Assembly: GCA_001462255.1 (NCBI GenBank) | Contig: LIUJ01000240.1 | Coordinates: forward strand, 1-5,549 | Length of the DNA stretch: 5,549 nt | Source: Fibrobacteria bacterium GUT77 | GTDB lineage: Bacteria; Fibrobacterota; Chitinivibrionia; Chitinivibrionales; Chitinispirillaceae | Reading direction: 5' to 3' | Shown here: positions 1-5,450 of the stretch, piece after piece | How positions within the stretch are numbered: the stretch's first letter is position 1 | Layout of the letters: the number at the start of each line of letters is the position of its first letter | Position numbers and translations under genes: made by a program | Notes under the pieces: model-generated | Told to the model about the DNA's origin: nothing | What the model saw: the letters and a program-made list of their open reading frames with translations, nothing else | The model's database searches: none

Positions 1-7
1 CGTAAAC

Positions 8-439
8 ATGATAATGAACACCGACGAAAAGTACGCTGCGGCGTTGCGCTTTTCGTTGCTCTCCGACTTTTGGGAGAGACGCATCTACTACGGCGCCGAC
101 TTTGTGCTTAAAGATTTTCTCGCCGGTGAGGGCGACTGGAGCGCCGGAACCGTAAAGGCTATGCCGTGGGAGTTTACGCAAAAAATAGGTACCAACATAC
201 TTCGCATATTCAAACTATACGCGCTCCTCGGCTTCAACAACGAGGGGATCGACCACTACGGATTCGCTTTCGGCGGGAGGGTACCGGGTTTCTTAGGTTT
301 TAATGATATAGAGGGTATGTTGCAGTTCGTCTCCATAGCCAACCCGACTAACGGCGAAAGCGAGGCTAACGCGAGCCACATAACGTTCTTCGCACGCGCG
401 GAATTCGGCAGGCATAGGGATGCTTTCGCCCATAAGTAG
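8..439 (+). CDS. Unrecognised protein, possibly the 3' part of a longer gene
   Basis: I do not recognise this protein. The frame is open from the left edge to the TAG at 437-439, so the ATG at 8 may be internal; no ribosome binding site can be judged because only seven bases precede it. By hand count about two thirds of codons end in G or C, and the opposite-strand frames are broken by stops, so this is the most likely coding frame here. The 143 residues are rich in Phe, Tyr, Trp and Gly. Alternating hydrophobic and polar stretches separated by turn-like segments (for example near residues 64-91 and 105-132) suggest beta strands. A secreted or outer-membrane beta-rich protein is one reading, but no signal peptide is visible and the evidence is thin. 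No metal-binding or catalytic motif stands out. The gene converges on thiS. A chance open frame cannot be excluded. Confidence 0.4.
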   Translation: MIMNTDEKYAAALRFSLLSDFWERRIYYGADFVLKDFLAGEGDWSAGTVKAMPWEFTQKIGTNILRIFKLYALLGFNNEGIDHYGFAFGGRVPGFLGFNDIEGMLQFVSIANPTNGESEANASHITFFARAEFGRHRDAFAHK

Positions 440-443
440 TGGG

Positions 444-459
444 AAGTAAACGGTTACTT
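444..459. repeat. Small AT-rich inverted repeat between convergent genes
   Basis: AAGTAA at 444-449 pairs with TTACTT at 454-459 around the loop ACGG. An alternative 7-base pairing joins ATAAGTA at 432-438 with TACTTAT at 455-461. The position, between the end of the unrecognised plus-strand gene and the end of thiS, is where a terminator would be expected. The stems are short and AT-rich and no T-tract follows on either strand, so a terminator call is not justified. Confidence 0.3.
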
Positions 460-507
460 ATCAGCACCCCACAACTGTAACCCTCCTCGCTTATGCGGTC
501 TTCTATG

Positions 508-717
508 TCACCCGCCTCCCACAATGTTGACGATTTCCAGCACGTCGTCGTCGCTAAGCGGGTCGGAGCGAAAAGCCGCCGAGTTTTTGTTGGCTATCAG
601 GCCGTTTTTTTCGACGGCGACGCGGGCCGGGTTGTAGCCGATGGTCTCCAAAAAGCCTTCCAGCGTGGTAGCTCCGCCGCCGGAGGCGAGGGGGATATGT
701 TTTCCGTTTACCAGCAT
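508..717 (-). CDS. thiS: ThiS family sulfur carrier protein
   Basis: This 69-residue protein has the size and layout of ThiS, the ubiquitin-fold sulfur carrier of thiamine thiazole synthesis. It begins with a strand containing VNGK, has the family-typical stretch VAVEKNGLI near residues 33-41, then DDDVLEIVNIVGGG at 56-69. The C-terminal Gly-Gly is what ThiF adenylates and converts to a thiocarboxylate in characterised ThiS proteins. The ATG at 717 follows GAGGAG (725-730 on the plus strand) by seven bases, which fixes the start. It lies 57 bases after the SafE fusion gene on the same strand and is probably cotranscribed with it. No thiG, thiF or thiH gene follows within the window, which is unusual. 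A MoaD-like carrier for another sulfur-dependent pathway is the main alternative, since small ubiquitin-like carriers are hard to separate by sequence alone. Confidence 0.85.
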   Translation of the reverse strand: MLVNGKHIPLASGGGATTLEGFLETIGYNPARVAVEKNGLIANKNSAAFRSDPLSDDDVLEIVNIVGGG

Positions 718-724
718 ATAGGAG

Positions 725-730
725 CTCCTC
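725..730 (-). promoter_or_regulatory. Ribosome binding site of thiS
   Basis: GAGGAG on the minus strand stands seven bases before the ATG at 717 and sets the thiS start. It forms part of the 10-base perfect palindrome AGGAGCTCCT (720-729), which is probably incidental. Confidence 0.75.
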
Positions 731-774
731 GTTAAAAAAGGTTATGGATTAGCGTAGGCGCATATCGTACGGCG

Positions 775-2331
775 CTATGGTCTCCTGACGCAACCGTTTT
801 CCTGATTGGTTTGCTCCTGTACCTGCCGTCCGGCCGCGCAACAGGACCTGCCCTGATTCCGTTCGGGAGCGGGGGTTTGTTGACCGGTTTGGTTTTGTTC
901 CTGCGGCCCCCCGTTTGTGCCGGCTCCGGCGTCCACTACCGTTATCATACCGGGGATCATGCCCATCCAGCAGGAGTACGGAACCTTGCCTGGGCGCGTA
1001 GGGGTGAACTCTATTACGTTCTTGCCGGGTTTAAACGTGTGCTCTATTCCGTACTCGCGTATGAATATTCTGTTGTTGCAACCGTTTATGTGTTGCGGCT
1101 GCGCGTCTATTTCCCACCTTACCGGGCGTCCGGCCTCCACGGTTATGGCCGGGTAGGTGTACGGCAACAATGTGCTGCTCACCAGCAGATGACCGCGGGC
1201 TATGCCGAATTTGCCGGCGGCTTTTGCCGAATCTTGCGGGGAGGCTACGGCCGCCAGCGGCATTCCGCTACCGGTGAGGCCGAAGAGATTCCAGCTCTGC
1301 GACAGCATACATAGACCGAGCACGGCTACCATCACGGCGCCGGCGGTCATCACCCGCCGCGACGCGCGGCGCCCGGCAAACGACCCGAACGTGCCGAGCC
1401 CGAACATGAGCGGTACCGTACCGAGCGAGAAGAGCCCCATGGCTACCCCGCCCTTAATCGGGCTACCGGTGGAAAGGGCGAATACCTGCATTGCTTGCAA
1501 AGGGCCGCAGGGAAGGAAACCGTTGAGCAACCCCACGACCAAAGGCCCCCTGTTTGACGACGACGCGCCGGCGCCGACCCAACGGGAGACGAATCCGGGC
1601 ATTTTTGGGATAAACCTGCGCACTTGCGGAAAAATGTCGAGCATACCTACCCCCATGACGACCATGAATACCCCGGCTACGAGTTTCAGGACGCCCTGCA
1701 TATTAAAGGAAAAGGTGATGGCGGAGCCCACCGCGCCTGCGGCGGCTCCAAGGAGCGTATAAGACACCACACGCCCGGCGTTGTATTGTATGGACGGCCA
1801 CAAGAACGACAGACGCCCGCTTTTATCGGTACGGTCGCCGTTATCGGTGCCGCCGCTTCCGCCGGTTAGGCACTGCGAAAGATTTATCCCGCCGCACATC
1901 GCCACGCAGTGCACGGAGGTGGCCAAACCGATGAGGAATATGAGCCCGTAGCTTACGTCGGCGGTGAACTCAAGTTGCGGCGGGACGAGCATTTTCAGTA
2001 GCCCGAACTGATCCAACAATATGTAGACCGCCGCTATGATGACGAGCATTCCGGCGGCGCGGCCCCAGTCGACGCGGGGGCGTTCGGCGGGTACGTACTC
2101 TCCCTGCGTTTCGTAGCCGAGGGCGGTTATTGCCGCGCAGATATCGTCAAAAGTTACCGCGCCGGGGGCGTAGGTAACGGTGGCTACCCCCTTGTTGTAG
2201 TTGACTTCGACGTTGGAGACGCCTTTTACCGTGCGTAGCTTGGTGCGAATGGTATCCTCGCAACCTTGACAGAACATACCGGAGACGCGTATTGTAACGG
2301 TCTTTTTTTGGCCTTTGGCCTCATTCGTCAT
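775..2331 (-). CDS. HMA - SafE/DsbD-like membrane - cupredoxin fusion protein
   Basis: This is a 518-residue fusion with three recognisable parts. Residues 10-77 are a heavy-metal-associated domain with the metal site GMFCQGC (18-24; Cys21 and Cys24), as in CopZ and the N-terminal domains of copper ATPases. A lone membrane segment at about 92-108 leads into a SafE/DsbD-type membrane domain (about 125-345). That domain shows the family motifs HCVAMCGG (141-148) and LNGFLPCGPLQAMQ (269-282) and several hydrophobic helices. Residues about 385-466 are cupredoxin-like, ending in SCWMGMIPGMITVV; His414, Cys418, Cys454, Met456 and Met458 are possible copper ligands. A Gln/Pro-rich tail follows, with Cys497-Cys498 and Cys514. 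Related proteins are annotated as sulfite exporter TauE/SafE or heavy-metal transport proteins; I infer copper or soft-metal handling at the membrane rather than sulfite export. The ATG at 2331 follows GGGAG by nine bases. thiS lies 57 bases downstream. Confidence 0.85.
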   Translation of the reverse strand: MTNEAKGQKKTVTIRVSGMFCQGCEDTIRTKLRTVKGVSNVEVNYNKGVATVTYAPGAVTFDDICAAITALGYETQGEYVPAERPRVDWGRAAGMLVIIAAVYILLDQFGLLKMLVPPQLEFTADVSYGLIFLIGLATSVHCVAMCGGINLSQCLTGGSGGTDNGDRTDKSGRLSFLWPSIQYNAGRVVSYTLLGAAAGAVGSAITFSFNMQGVLKLVAGVFMVVMGVGMLDIFPQVRRFIPKMPGFVSRWVGAGASSSNRGPLVVGLLNGFLPCGPLQAMQVFALSTGSPIKGGVAMGLFSLGTVPLMFGLGTFGSFAGRRASRRVMTAGAVMVAVLGLCMLSQSWNLFGLTGSGMPLAAVASPQDSAKAAGKFGIARGHLLVSSTLLPYTYPAITVEAGRPVRWEIDAQPQHINGCNNRIFIREYGIEHTFKPGKNVIEFTPTRPGKVPYSCWMGMIPGMITVVDAGAGTNGGPQEQNQTGQQTPAPERNQGRSCCAAGRQVQEQTNQENGCVRRP

Positions 2332-2378
2332 ACAAATAGACTCCCATAAACAACGTATAGGATTTTAACGGTTAGTAC

Positions 2379-2407
2379 AATATAATAAATGTCGCCGCGA
2401 AAATCAA
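2379..2407 (-). promoter_or_regulatory. Sigma-70-type promoter for the SafE fusion gene and thiS
   Basis: On the minus strand TTGATT (2402-2407) and TATATT (2379-2384) are separated by 17 bases, a good match in sequence and spacing to the housekeeping consensus. Transcription would start near 2372, leaving a leader of about 40 bases before the ATG at 2331. A short inverted repeat, TAAC-G-GTTA (2366-2374), sits at the predicted start point and could be an operator, though it is too short to rely on. Confidence 0.6.
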
Positions 2408-2417
2408 CACAAAAGAT

Positions 2418-2456
2418 GACGGCGGTTGTATATTAGACGGCGTATTATGTATATTA
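2418..2456 (+). repeat. Imperfect tandem repeat in the dprA upstream region
   Basis: Two adjacent units each begin with GACGGCG and end with TGTATATTA. The first (2418-2435) has two bases between these blocks and the second (2436-2456) has five. Sixteen bases per unit are identical. The second unit supplies the likely dprA -10 box and the first supplies its -35 box. The repeat lies between the divergent promoters of the SafE fusion gene and dprA. Confidence 0.7.
2426..2455 (+). promoter_or_regulatory. Possible promoter of the dprA operon
   Basis: TTGTAT (2426-2431) and TATATT (2450-2455) are 18 bases apart, in an AT-rich stretch upstream of dprA. Initiation would fall near 2462, giving a leader of fewer than 30 bases. 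Several overlapping TATATT- and TATTAT-like words exist here, so the exact -10 box is uncertain. Confidence 0.4.
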
Positions 2457-2478
2457 TAAGATTAAAATTAAAAAAAGA

Positions 2479-3591
2479 TTGAAAAAAATGCATAAATATT
2501 GGATAGCCCTGAATAACATCCCCGGACTGGGGCCAACCCGTATAAAGCGGTTGGTTGACGCTTTCGGCTCGCCTAAGGGGGCGTTTGAGGCGCCGCTTGC
2601 CCTGATGCTTGAAAAAAAGCTTGTACCGCCCGCAAGCGCCGACGCTTTTCGCGATACCGGGAGGTTGATCGCGGAGGCCGAGGCGCAACTTGAAAGATGC
2701 CGCGCGGTCGACGTTTCCGTCCTCATTCAGGCGGATAGCGACTACCCTATGTACTTGCGGGAGATATTCGCCCCGCCGCCGGTGCTCTACGTGAGGGGCG
2801 ACCTGTCCGCCCTAAGCGGCCACGCCCTCGCCGTCGTGGGGACGCGCAAGCCTACCCGATACGGTCTCAACTGCACGCGCGCCCTAACTGCAGAGCTCTG
2901 CAAGAGCGCCGTGATTGTCAGCGGGCTCGCCTTAGGCGTAGACGCCGCCGCCCACGAGCGTTGCCTCGAACTGGGCGGTAAGACCGTAGCCGTACTGGGT
3001 TGCGGGATAGATCGCGTTTACCCGCCTGAAAACAAGGGGATTGCCAAGCGTGTTTGCGAGCAAGGCGCGCTCGTCTCCGAGTTTCCGCCCGGCACCATAC
3101 CGGAATCGTACAACTTTCCGCGGCGCAACCGCGTGATAAGCGGCATCGCGTGCGGCGTGATAGTTGTGGAGGCCGGCGAAAGAAGCGGGGCGCTCATAAC
3201 CGCCGCCTACGCGTTGGAGCAAAACAGGGTCGTCTTTGCCGTTCCCGGCCCTATAGACTCGCCTATGAGCGCGGGTACCTTCAAATTGATCAAAGACGGC
3301 GCCGTGCCAATCAGGTCGGCGGCGGACGTTTTTGAGCACATCTCCGCCGTCTCGTTCACCCCGTTATTGGCCGCCCCCCCACAAAACATAAAAAGCGAGC
3401 CGCCGCCGACATTGCCGGAAAACGAACTCGCCGTGTGGGATACGCTGTCAAACGAACCGCAACGCGTAGACACGATATCGGAAGCGTGCGGCATGGATAT
3501 ACCGATGCTACTGGCGATACTGCTTAACTTGGAATTAAAAGGTTTTGTAACGCAGATAGGGGGGCAGCAATTTCGGAGGGCGCTCTGTTGA
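2479..3591 (+). CDS. dprA: DNA-processing protein DprA (Smf)
   Basis: DprA binds single-stranded DNA and loads RecA onto it during natural transformation and related recombination, in the cytoplasm. The 370-residue protein has the normal three-part layout. A helix-hairpin-helix-like N-terminus contains IPGLGPTRIKRL (14-25). A Rossmann-like core carries GTRKPTRYG (121-129), SGLALGVDAAAH (148-159), FPRRNRVISG (213-222) and SGALITA (236-242). A C-terminal winged-helix (DML1-like) region spans about 312-366. The core motif usually read as G-(T/C/S)-N before LI..GA is GTFKLIKDGA here (266-275), with Phe in the Asn position. The start is TTG at 2479 or ATG at 2488; neither has a Shine-Dalgarno site, as the preceding bases are nearly all A and T. 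The stop overlaps the start of the ftsB-like gene, so the two are probably translationally coupled. Confidence 0.95.
   Translation: MKKMHKYWIALNNIPGLGPTRIKRLVDAFGSPKGAFEAPLALMLEKKLVPPASADAFRDTGRLIAEAEAQLERCRAVDVSVLIQADSDYPMYLREIFAPPPVLYVRGDLSALSGHALAVVGTRKPTRYGLNCTRALTAELCKSAVIVSGLALGVDAAAHERCLELGGKTVAVLGCGIDRVYPPENKGIAKRVCEQGALVSEFPPGTIPESYNFPRRNRVISGIACGVIVVEAGERSGALITAAYALEQNRVVFAVPGPIDSPMSAGTFKLIKDGAVPIRSAADVFEHISAVSFTPLLAAPPQNIKSEPPPTLPENELAVWDTLSNEPQRVDTISEACGMDIPMLLAILLNLELKGFVTQIGGQQFRRALC
3575..3580 (+). promoter_or_regulatory. Ribosome binding site of the ftsB-like gene, inside dprA
   Basis: GGAGGG near the end of dprA stands seven bases before the TTG at 3588. It supports this non-ATG start, which overlaps the dprA stop as TTGA. 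Confidence 0.75.
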
Positions 3592-3896
3592 AAAGCAAGA
3601 AATCCCTTTTGACGGTCGTCGCGGTCGCCGCCGCCGTCGTCGTAGCGCTCGCCGCGCTGACGTTCATGAACCAGGGTTTCTTGGATATATACCGCGCCTA
3701 CAAACAAGACCGTGAGCTCACCCGCAGGATAGAGGCCGCCCGCGCCGAGGCCGACTCGCTTAAGGCGGAGATAGAGAGGCTCAAAAGCGACACCGCCCAC
3801 ATAGAAAAAATAGCGAGGGAAAAGCTCGGCATGGCGCGTAAAGGGGAGAGAATAATCAAATTTACCGACAGTAGCGCCGATCATTACCCCAAATAA
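3588..3896 (+). CDS. FtsB/DivIC-family septum formation initiator
   Basis: This 102-residue protein is a bitopic division protein of the FtsB/DivIC family, which joins FtsL and FtsQ/DivIB in the divisome. After a short basic N-terminus (KSKK), a single membrane helix runs at about residues 7-26. A charged heptad-type coiled coil follows at about 33-69, outside the membrane. Then comes the family's conserved block IEKIAREKLGMARKGERII (72-90). The length is typical. Translation starts with TTG at 3588, overlapping the dprA stop by four bases and preceded by GGAGGG at 3575-3580. Lying between dprA and recO suggests shared transcription rather than a shared process. Family members are named ftsB, divIC or ftsL by lineage and diverge strongly, so I give no symbol. 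Confidence 0.85.
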   Translation: MKSKKSLLTVVAVAAAVVVALAALTFMNQGFLDIYRAYKQDRELTRRIEAARAEADSLKAEIERLKSDTAHIEKIAREKLGMARKGERIIKFTDSSADHYPK

Positions 3897-3941
3897 CACG
3901 GATATCGTACCAACAAGCAACGATTTTCGGACGGCATACCC

Positions 3942-4619
3942 ATGAGCGTCGAAAAGACCGAATCAATCATCCTCTCCGCCGCTCCCTACAGGGAGACAAG
4001 TTGTATTATGCGCCTTTTTACGCGCTCACGCGGCCTCGTTCACGGTATAGCTAAGGGGGTGCGCCGCAGCGGCAAGTCCACGCCCACGCCGCTCGACAGA
4101 GGTCTTCTGTTGGAGGCTATGCTCTACCATAGGCCAAACCGCGAACTGCACACGCTGGGCGCGTTGCACGTGGCGAATTTTTTCCACGGCATCCGCGTCG
4201 ACATAACGAAATCGGCGCTCCGTGACGTCGCGATAGAGCTTTACATAAAGACGATAACCGAACCGTCGCCGCATCCGGAACTCTTTGACCTGCTACTCGC
4301 CTTTCTCGTCGGGTTGGACGAAACCGGTACGGCGGATCCGTGCGCCGCCTTTCTAATGCTGTGGCGTTGCATCGGTAGCTATTGCGAACATACCGGATTC
4401 GGCATTGATACGGAGAATCACGCGGGTAGCGGTATAGACCCGCGTATAATAAGGATAATAGGCGAGGGCGGTCGGAACGTGAAAAACGCGGCGCGGTCGG
4501 GCGATCTTTATTCATGGGGAGAATGCGTAGACGCTACGGAGCAACTATTGCGATACTGCCGACGGCATTTTGACGTTCGGACGGCGTTCAATTCTATGGA
4601 GTTTATTCGCGGGCTTTAG
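3942..4619 (+). CDS. recO: DNA repair protein RecO
   Basis: RecO works with RecR (and RecF) to load RecA on SSB-coated single-stranded gaps in the cytoplasm. The 225-residue protein has the family's N-terminal OB fold: TESIILSAAPYRETSCIMRLF (6-26) in two halves around Tyr16, then GLVHGIAKGVRR (31-42). These are followed by LLLEAMLYHRPNRELHTLG (55-73), a well conserved RecO stretch. The rest is helical, ending in LLRYCRRHFDVRTAFNSMEF. It is a little shorter than the usual 240 or so. It lacks the CxxC pairs of the zinc finger seen in many RecO proteins; its Cys residues (21, 134, 143, 148, 195, 206) are scattered. The ATG at 3942 has only a weak GGACGG upstream, and 45 bases separate it from the ftsB-like gene. 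It is probably the last gene of the dprA operon. Confidence 0.88.
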   Translation: MSVEKTESIILSAAPYRETSCIMRLFTRSRGLVHGIAKGVRRSGKSTPTPLDRGLLLEAMLYHRPNRELHTLGALHVANFFHGIRVDITKSALRDVAIELYIKTITEPSPHPELFDLLLAFLVGLDETGTADPCAAFLMLWRCIGSYCEHTGFGIDTENHAGSGIDPRIIRIIGEGGRNVKNAARSGDLYSWGECVDATEQLLRYCRRHFDVRTAFNSMEFIRGL

Positions 4620-4626
4620 GCCTAAA
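4615..4626. repeat. Perfect 12-base palindrome over the recO stop codon
   Basis: TTTAGGCCTAAA contains the recO TAG stop. With flanking GG and CC it could fold into a weak stem with one mismatch and a GGCC loop. The following bases are A-rich, not T-rich, so it does not look like an intrinsic terminator for recO. Confidence 0.45.
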
Positions 4627-4658
4627 TCCGGTTTACAGTGAAAAAAAACGTTAAAACT

Positions 4659-4692
4659 CTTGATATTTTTGCCTAAAACATCTATACTTATA
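4659..4692 (+). promoter_or_regulatory. cheW upstream promoter P1 (copy 1 of a duplicated element)
   Basis: TTGATA (4660-4665) and TATACT (4683-4688) are 17 bases apart, each one base from the sigma-70 consensus, so this is the strongest promoter match in the window. Initiation near 4695 would give a leader of about 190 bases before cheW. The element matches copy 2 at 4773-4806 in 27 of 34 positions, including the spacer word GCCTRAAAC and the TTATA ending. An A-rich tract with a CG step lies upstream of both copies. Confidence 0.65.
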
Positions 4693-4772
4693 TCCCATGT
4701 ATATTTTACCTCCGCGTTTTTCTCGTATTACGTTTCAAAATGACAAATATTGGAAGAAAAACGCCGAAAAAG

Positions 4773-4806
4773 CTTGATATTCCGGCCTGAAACGCCTACA
4801 CTTATA
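4773..4806 (+). promoter_or_regulatory. cheW proximal promoter P2 (copy 2 of the duplicated element)
   Basis: TTGATA (4774-4779) is followed after 17 bases by TACACT (4797-4802), a weaker -10 box than that of P1. Initiation near 4808 would leave a leader of about 75 bases. It is the second copy of the element at 4659-4692, displaced by 114 bases. The shared spacer word suggests common descent or common regulation rather than two independent promoters. Confidence 0.55.
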
Positions 4807-4872
4807 GTAGAGGGAATGATGAAACGAAGCACAAAGTACAACATTAGTAACGATGTGTGTTAACCTACACGA

Positions 4873-4878
4873 AAGGAG
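4873..4878 (+). promoter_or_regulatory. Ribosome binding site of cheW
   Basis: AAGGAG lies six bases before the ATG at 4885, near-ideal in sequence and spacing, and fixes the cheW start. A weak hairpin, GTGT (4855-4858) with ACAC (4867-4870), lies just upstream and does not cover it. Confidence 0.85.
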
Positions 4879-4884
4879 TCTGGT

Positions 4885-5379
4885 ATGGGGGACACAACCG
4901 AGAAGACGGCGGCCCAATTAGCCGGAAAGTATCTCACTTTTAAGCTCTTACGCGAAGAGTACGGGCTTGAGATACTCAAAGTGCGGGAGATTATCGGGAT
5001 GATGGCGGTTACGAGTTTGCCTCGCACGCCGTCGTACGTGCGGGGGGTGATAAACCTGCGCGGCAAGGTGATTCCGGTGATCGATTTGCGCAAGAAGTTT
5101 GAGATGGTAGAGGCGGCCGATACAGCCGAAACATGTATTATCGTCGTCGACGTTAAGGCGGCGGTGGGGGTCGTTCAAATCGGGATTCTCGTGGATTCCG
5201 TCTCCGAGGTTCTCGATATCGTGGGAGAGGATATCGAAGAGGCGCCGACGTTTGGGACGAATGTCGACACCGCGTTTATCCTCGGAATGGCCAAAACAAA
5301 GGGTGCCGTCAAGATTCTCCTGAATATCGAGAGAGTCCTTTCGTCCGAGGAGCTGGAAAATGTAGCCAAAGCGGCTTAG
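4885..5379 (+). CDS. cheW: Chemotaxis coupling protein CheW
   Basis: CheW is the cytoplasmic adaptor that joins methyl-accepting chemoreceptors to the histidine kinase CheA in the signalling array. This 164-residue protein is of normal length and consists of one CheW domain. It starts with YLTFKLLREEYGLEILKVRE (16-35), the usual beta strand and turn. It continues with VTSLPRTPSYVRGVINLRG (42-60), whose NLRG motif is the most conserved part of the family, and then KVIPVIDLRKKF (61-72). The second subdomain includes IGILVDSVSEVLDI (99-112) and ends with KILLNIERVLS (143-153). The short N-terminal extension is polar. The ATG at 4885 has an excellent ribosome binding site. Two related promoters lie upstream, and a chemoreceptor gene starts 71 bases downstream, probably on the same transcript. 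No CheA or response-regulator domain is fused to it. Confidence 0.95.
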   Translation: MGDTTEKTAAQLAGKYLTFKLLREEYGLEILKVREIIGMMAVTSLPRTPSYVRGVINLRGKVIPVIDLRKKFEMVEAADTAETCIIVVDVKAAVGVVQIGILVDSVSEVLDIVGEDIEEAPTFGTNVDTAFILGMAKTKGAVKILLNIERVLSSEELENVAKAA

Positions 5380-5436
5380 AGTGCTTGAGGGGAAAAAAAA
5401 CGAAAAAACCAAAACACATTAAAAAAAACTCTTAGA

Positions 5437-5444
5437 AAGAGGGG
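5437..5444 (+). promoter_or_regulatory. Ribosome binding site of the MCP gene, partly in a small hairpin
   Basis: AAGAGGGG ends six bases before the ATG at 5451. Its first five bases can pair with CTCTT at 5429-5433 around the loop AGA, a 5-base stem that leaves the core GGG free. The hairpin is weak. Confidence 0.65.
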
Positions 5445-5450
5445 AATATC

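Noticed and set aside
1..507. A degraded thiG or aldehyde ferredoxin oxidoreductase gene on the minus strand downstream of thiS
   Set aside because: All three minus-strand frames were read; each is interrupted by stops and none shows ThiG or AOR motifs. A brief FTS-like match just after the short frame did not continue.
493..735. Plus-strand open frame over thiS
   Set aside because: The minus-strand frame encodes a recognisable ThiS with its terminal Gly-Gly and a good binding site.
811..1869. Several long plus-strand open frames across 811-1869
   Set aside because: They lie opposite the SafE fusion gene, have skewed compositions (Arg/Gly/Tyr-rich or Pro/Ser/Thr-rich) and show no domain or ribosome binding site; the minus-strand gene has clear motifs throughout.
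3207..3920. A 237-residue minus-strand open frame opposite the end of dprA and the ftsB-like gene
   Set aside because: It spans two well-supported plus-strand genes and has no recognisable motif or binding site; it is best explained as a by-product of their codon usage.
4615..4650. Intrinsic terminator after recO
   Set aside because: The palindrome leaves little loop, the stem has a mismatch, and the following tract is A, not T, on the plus strand.
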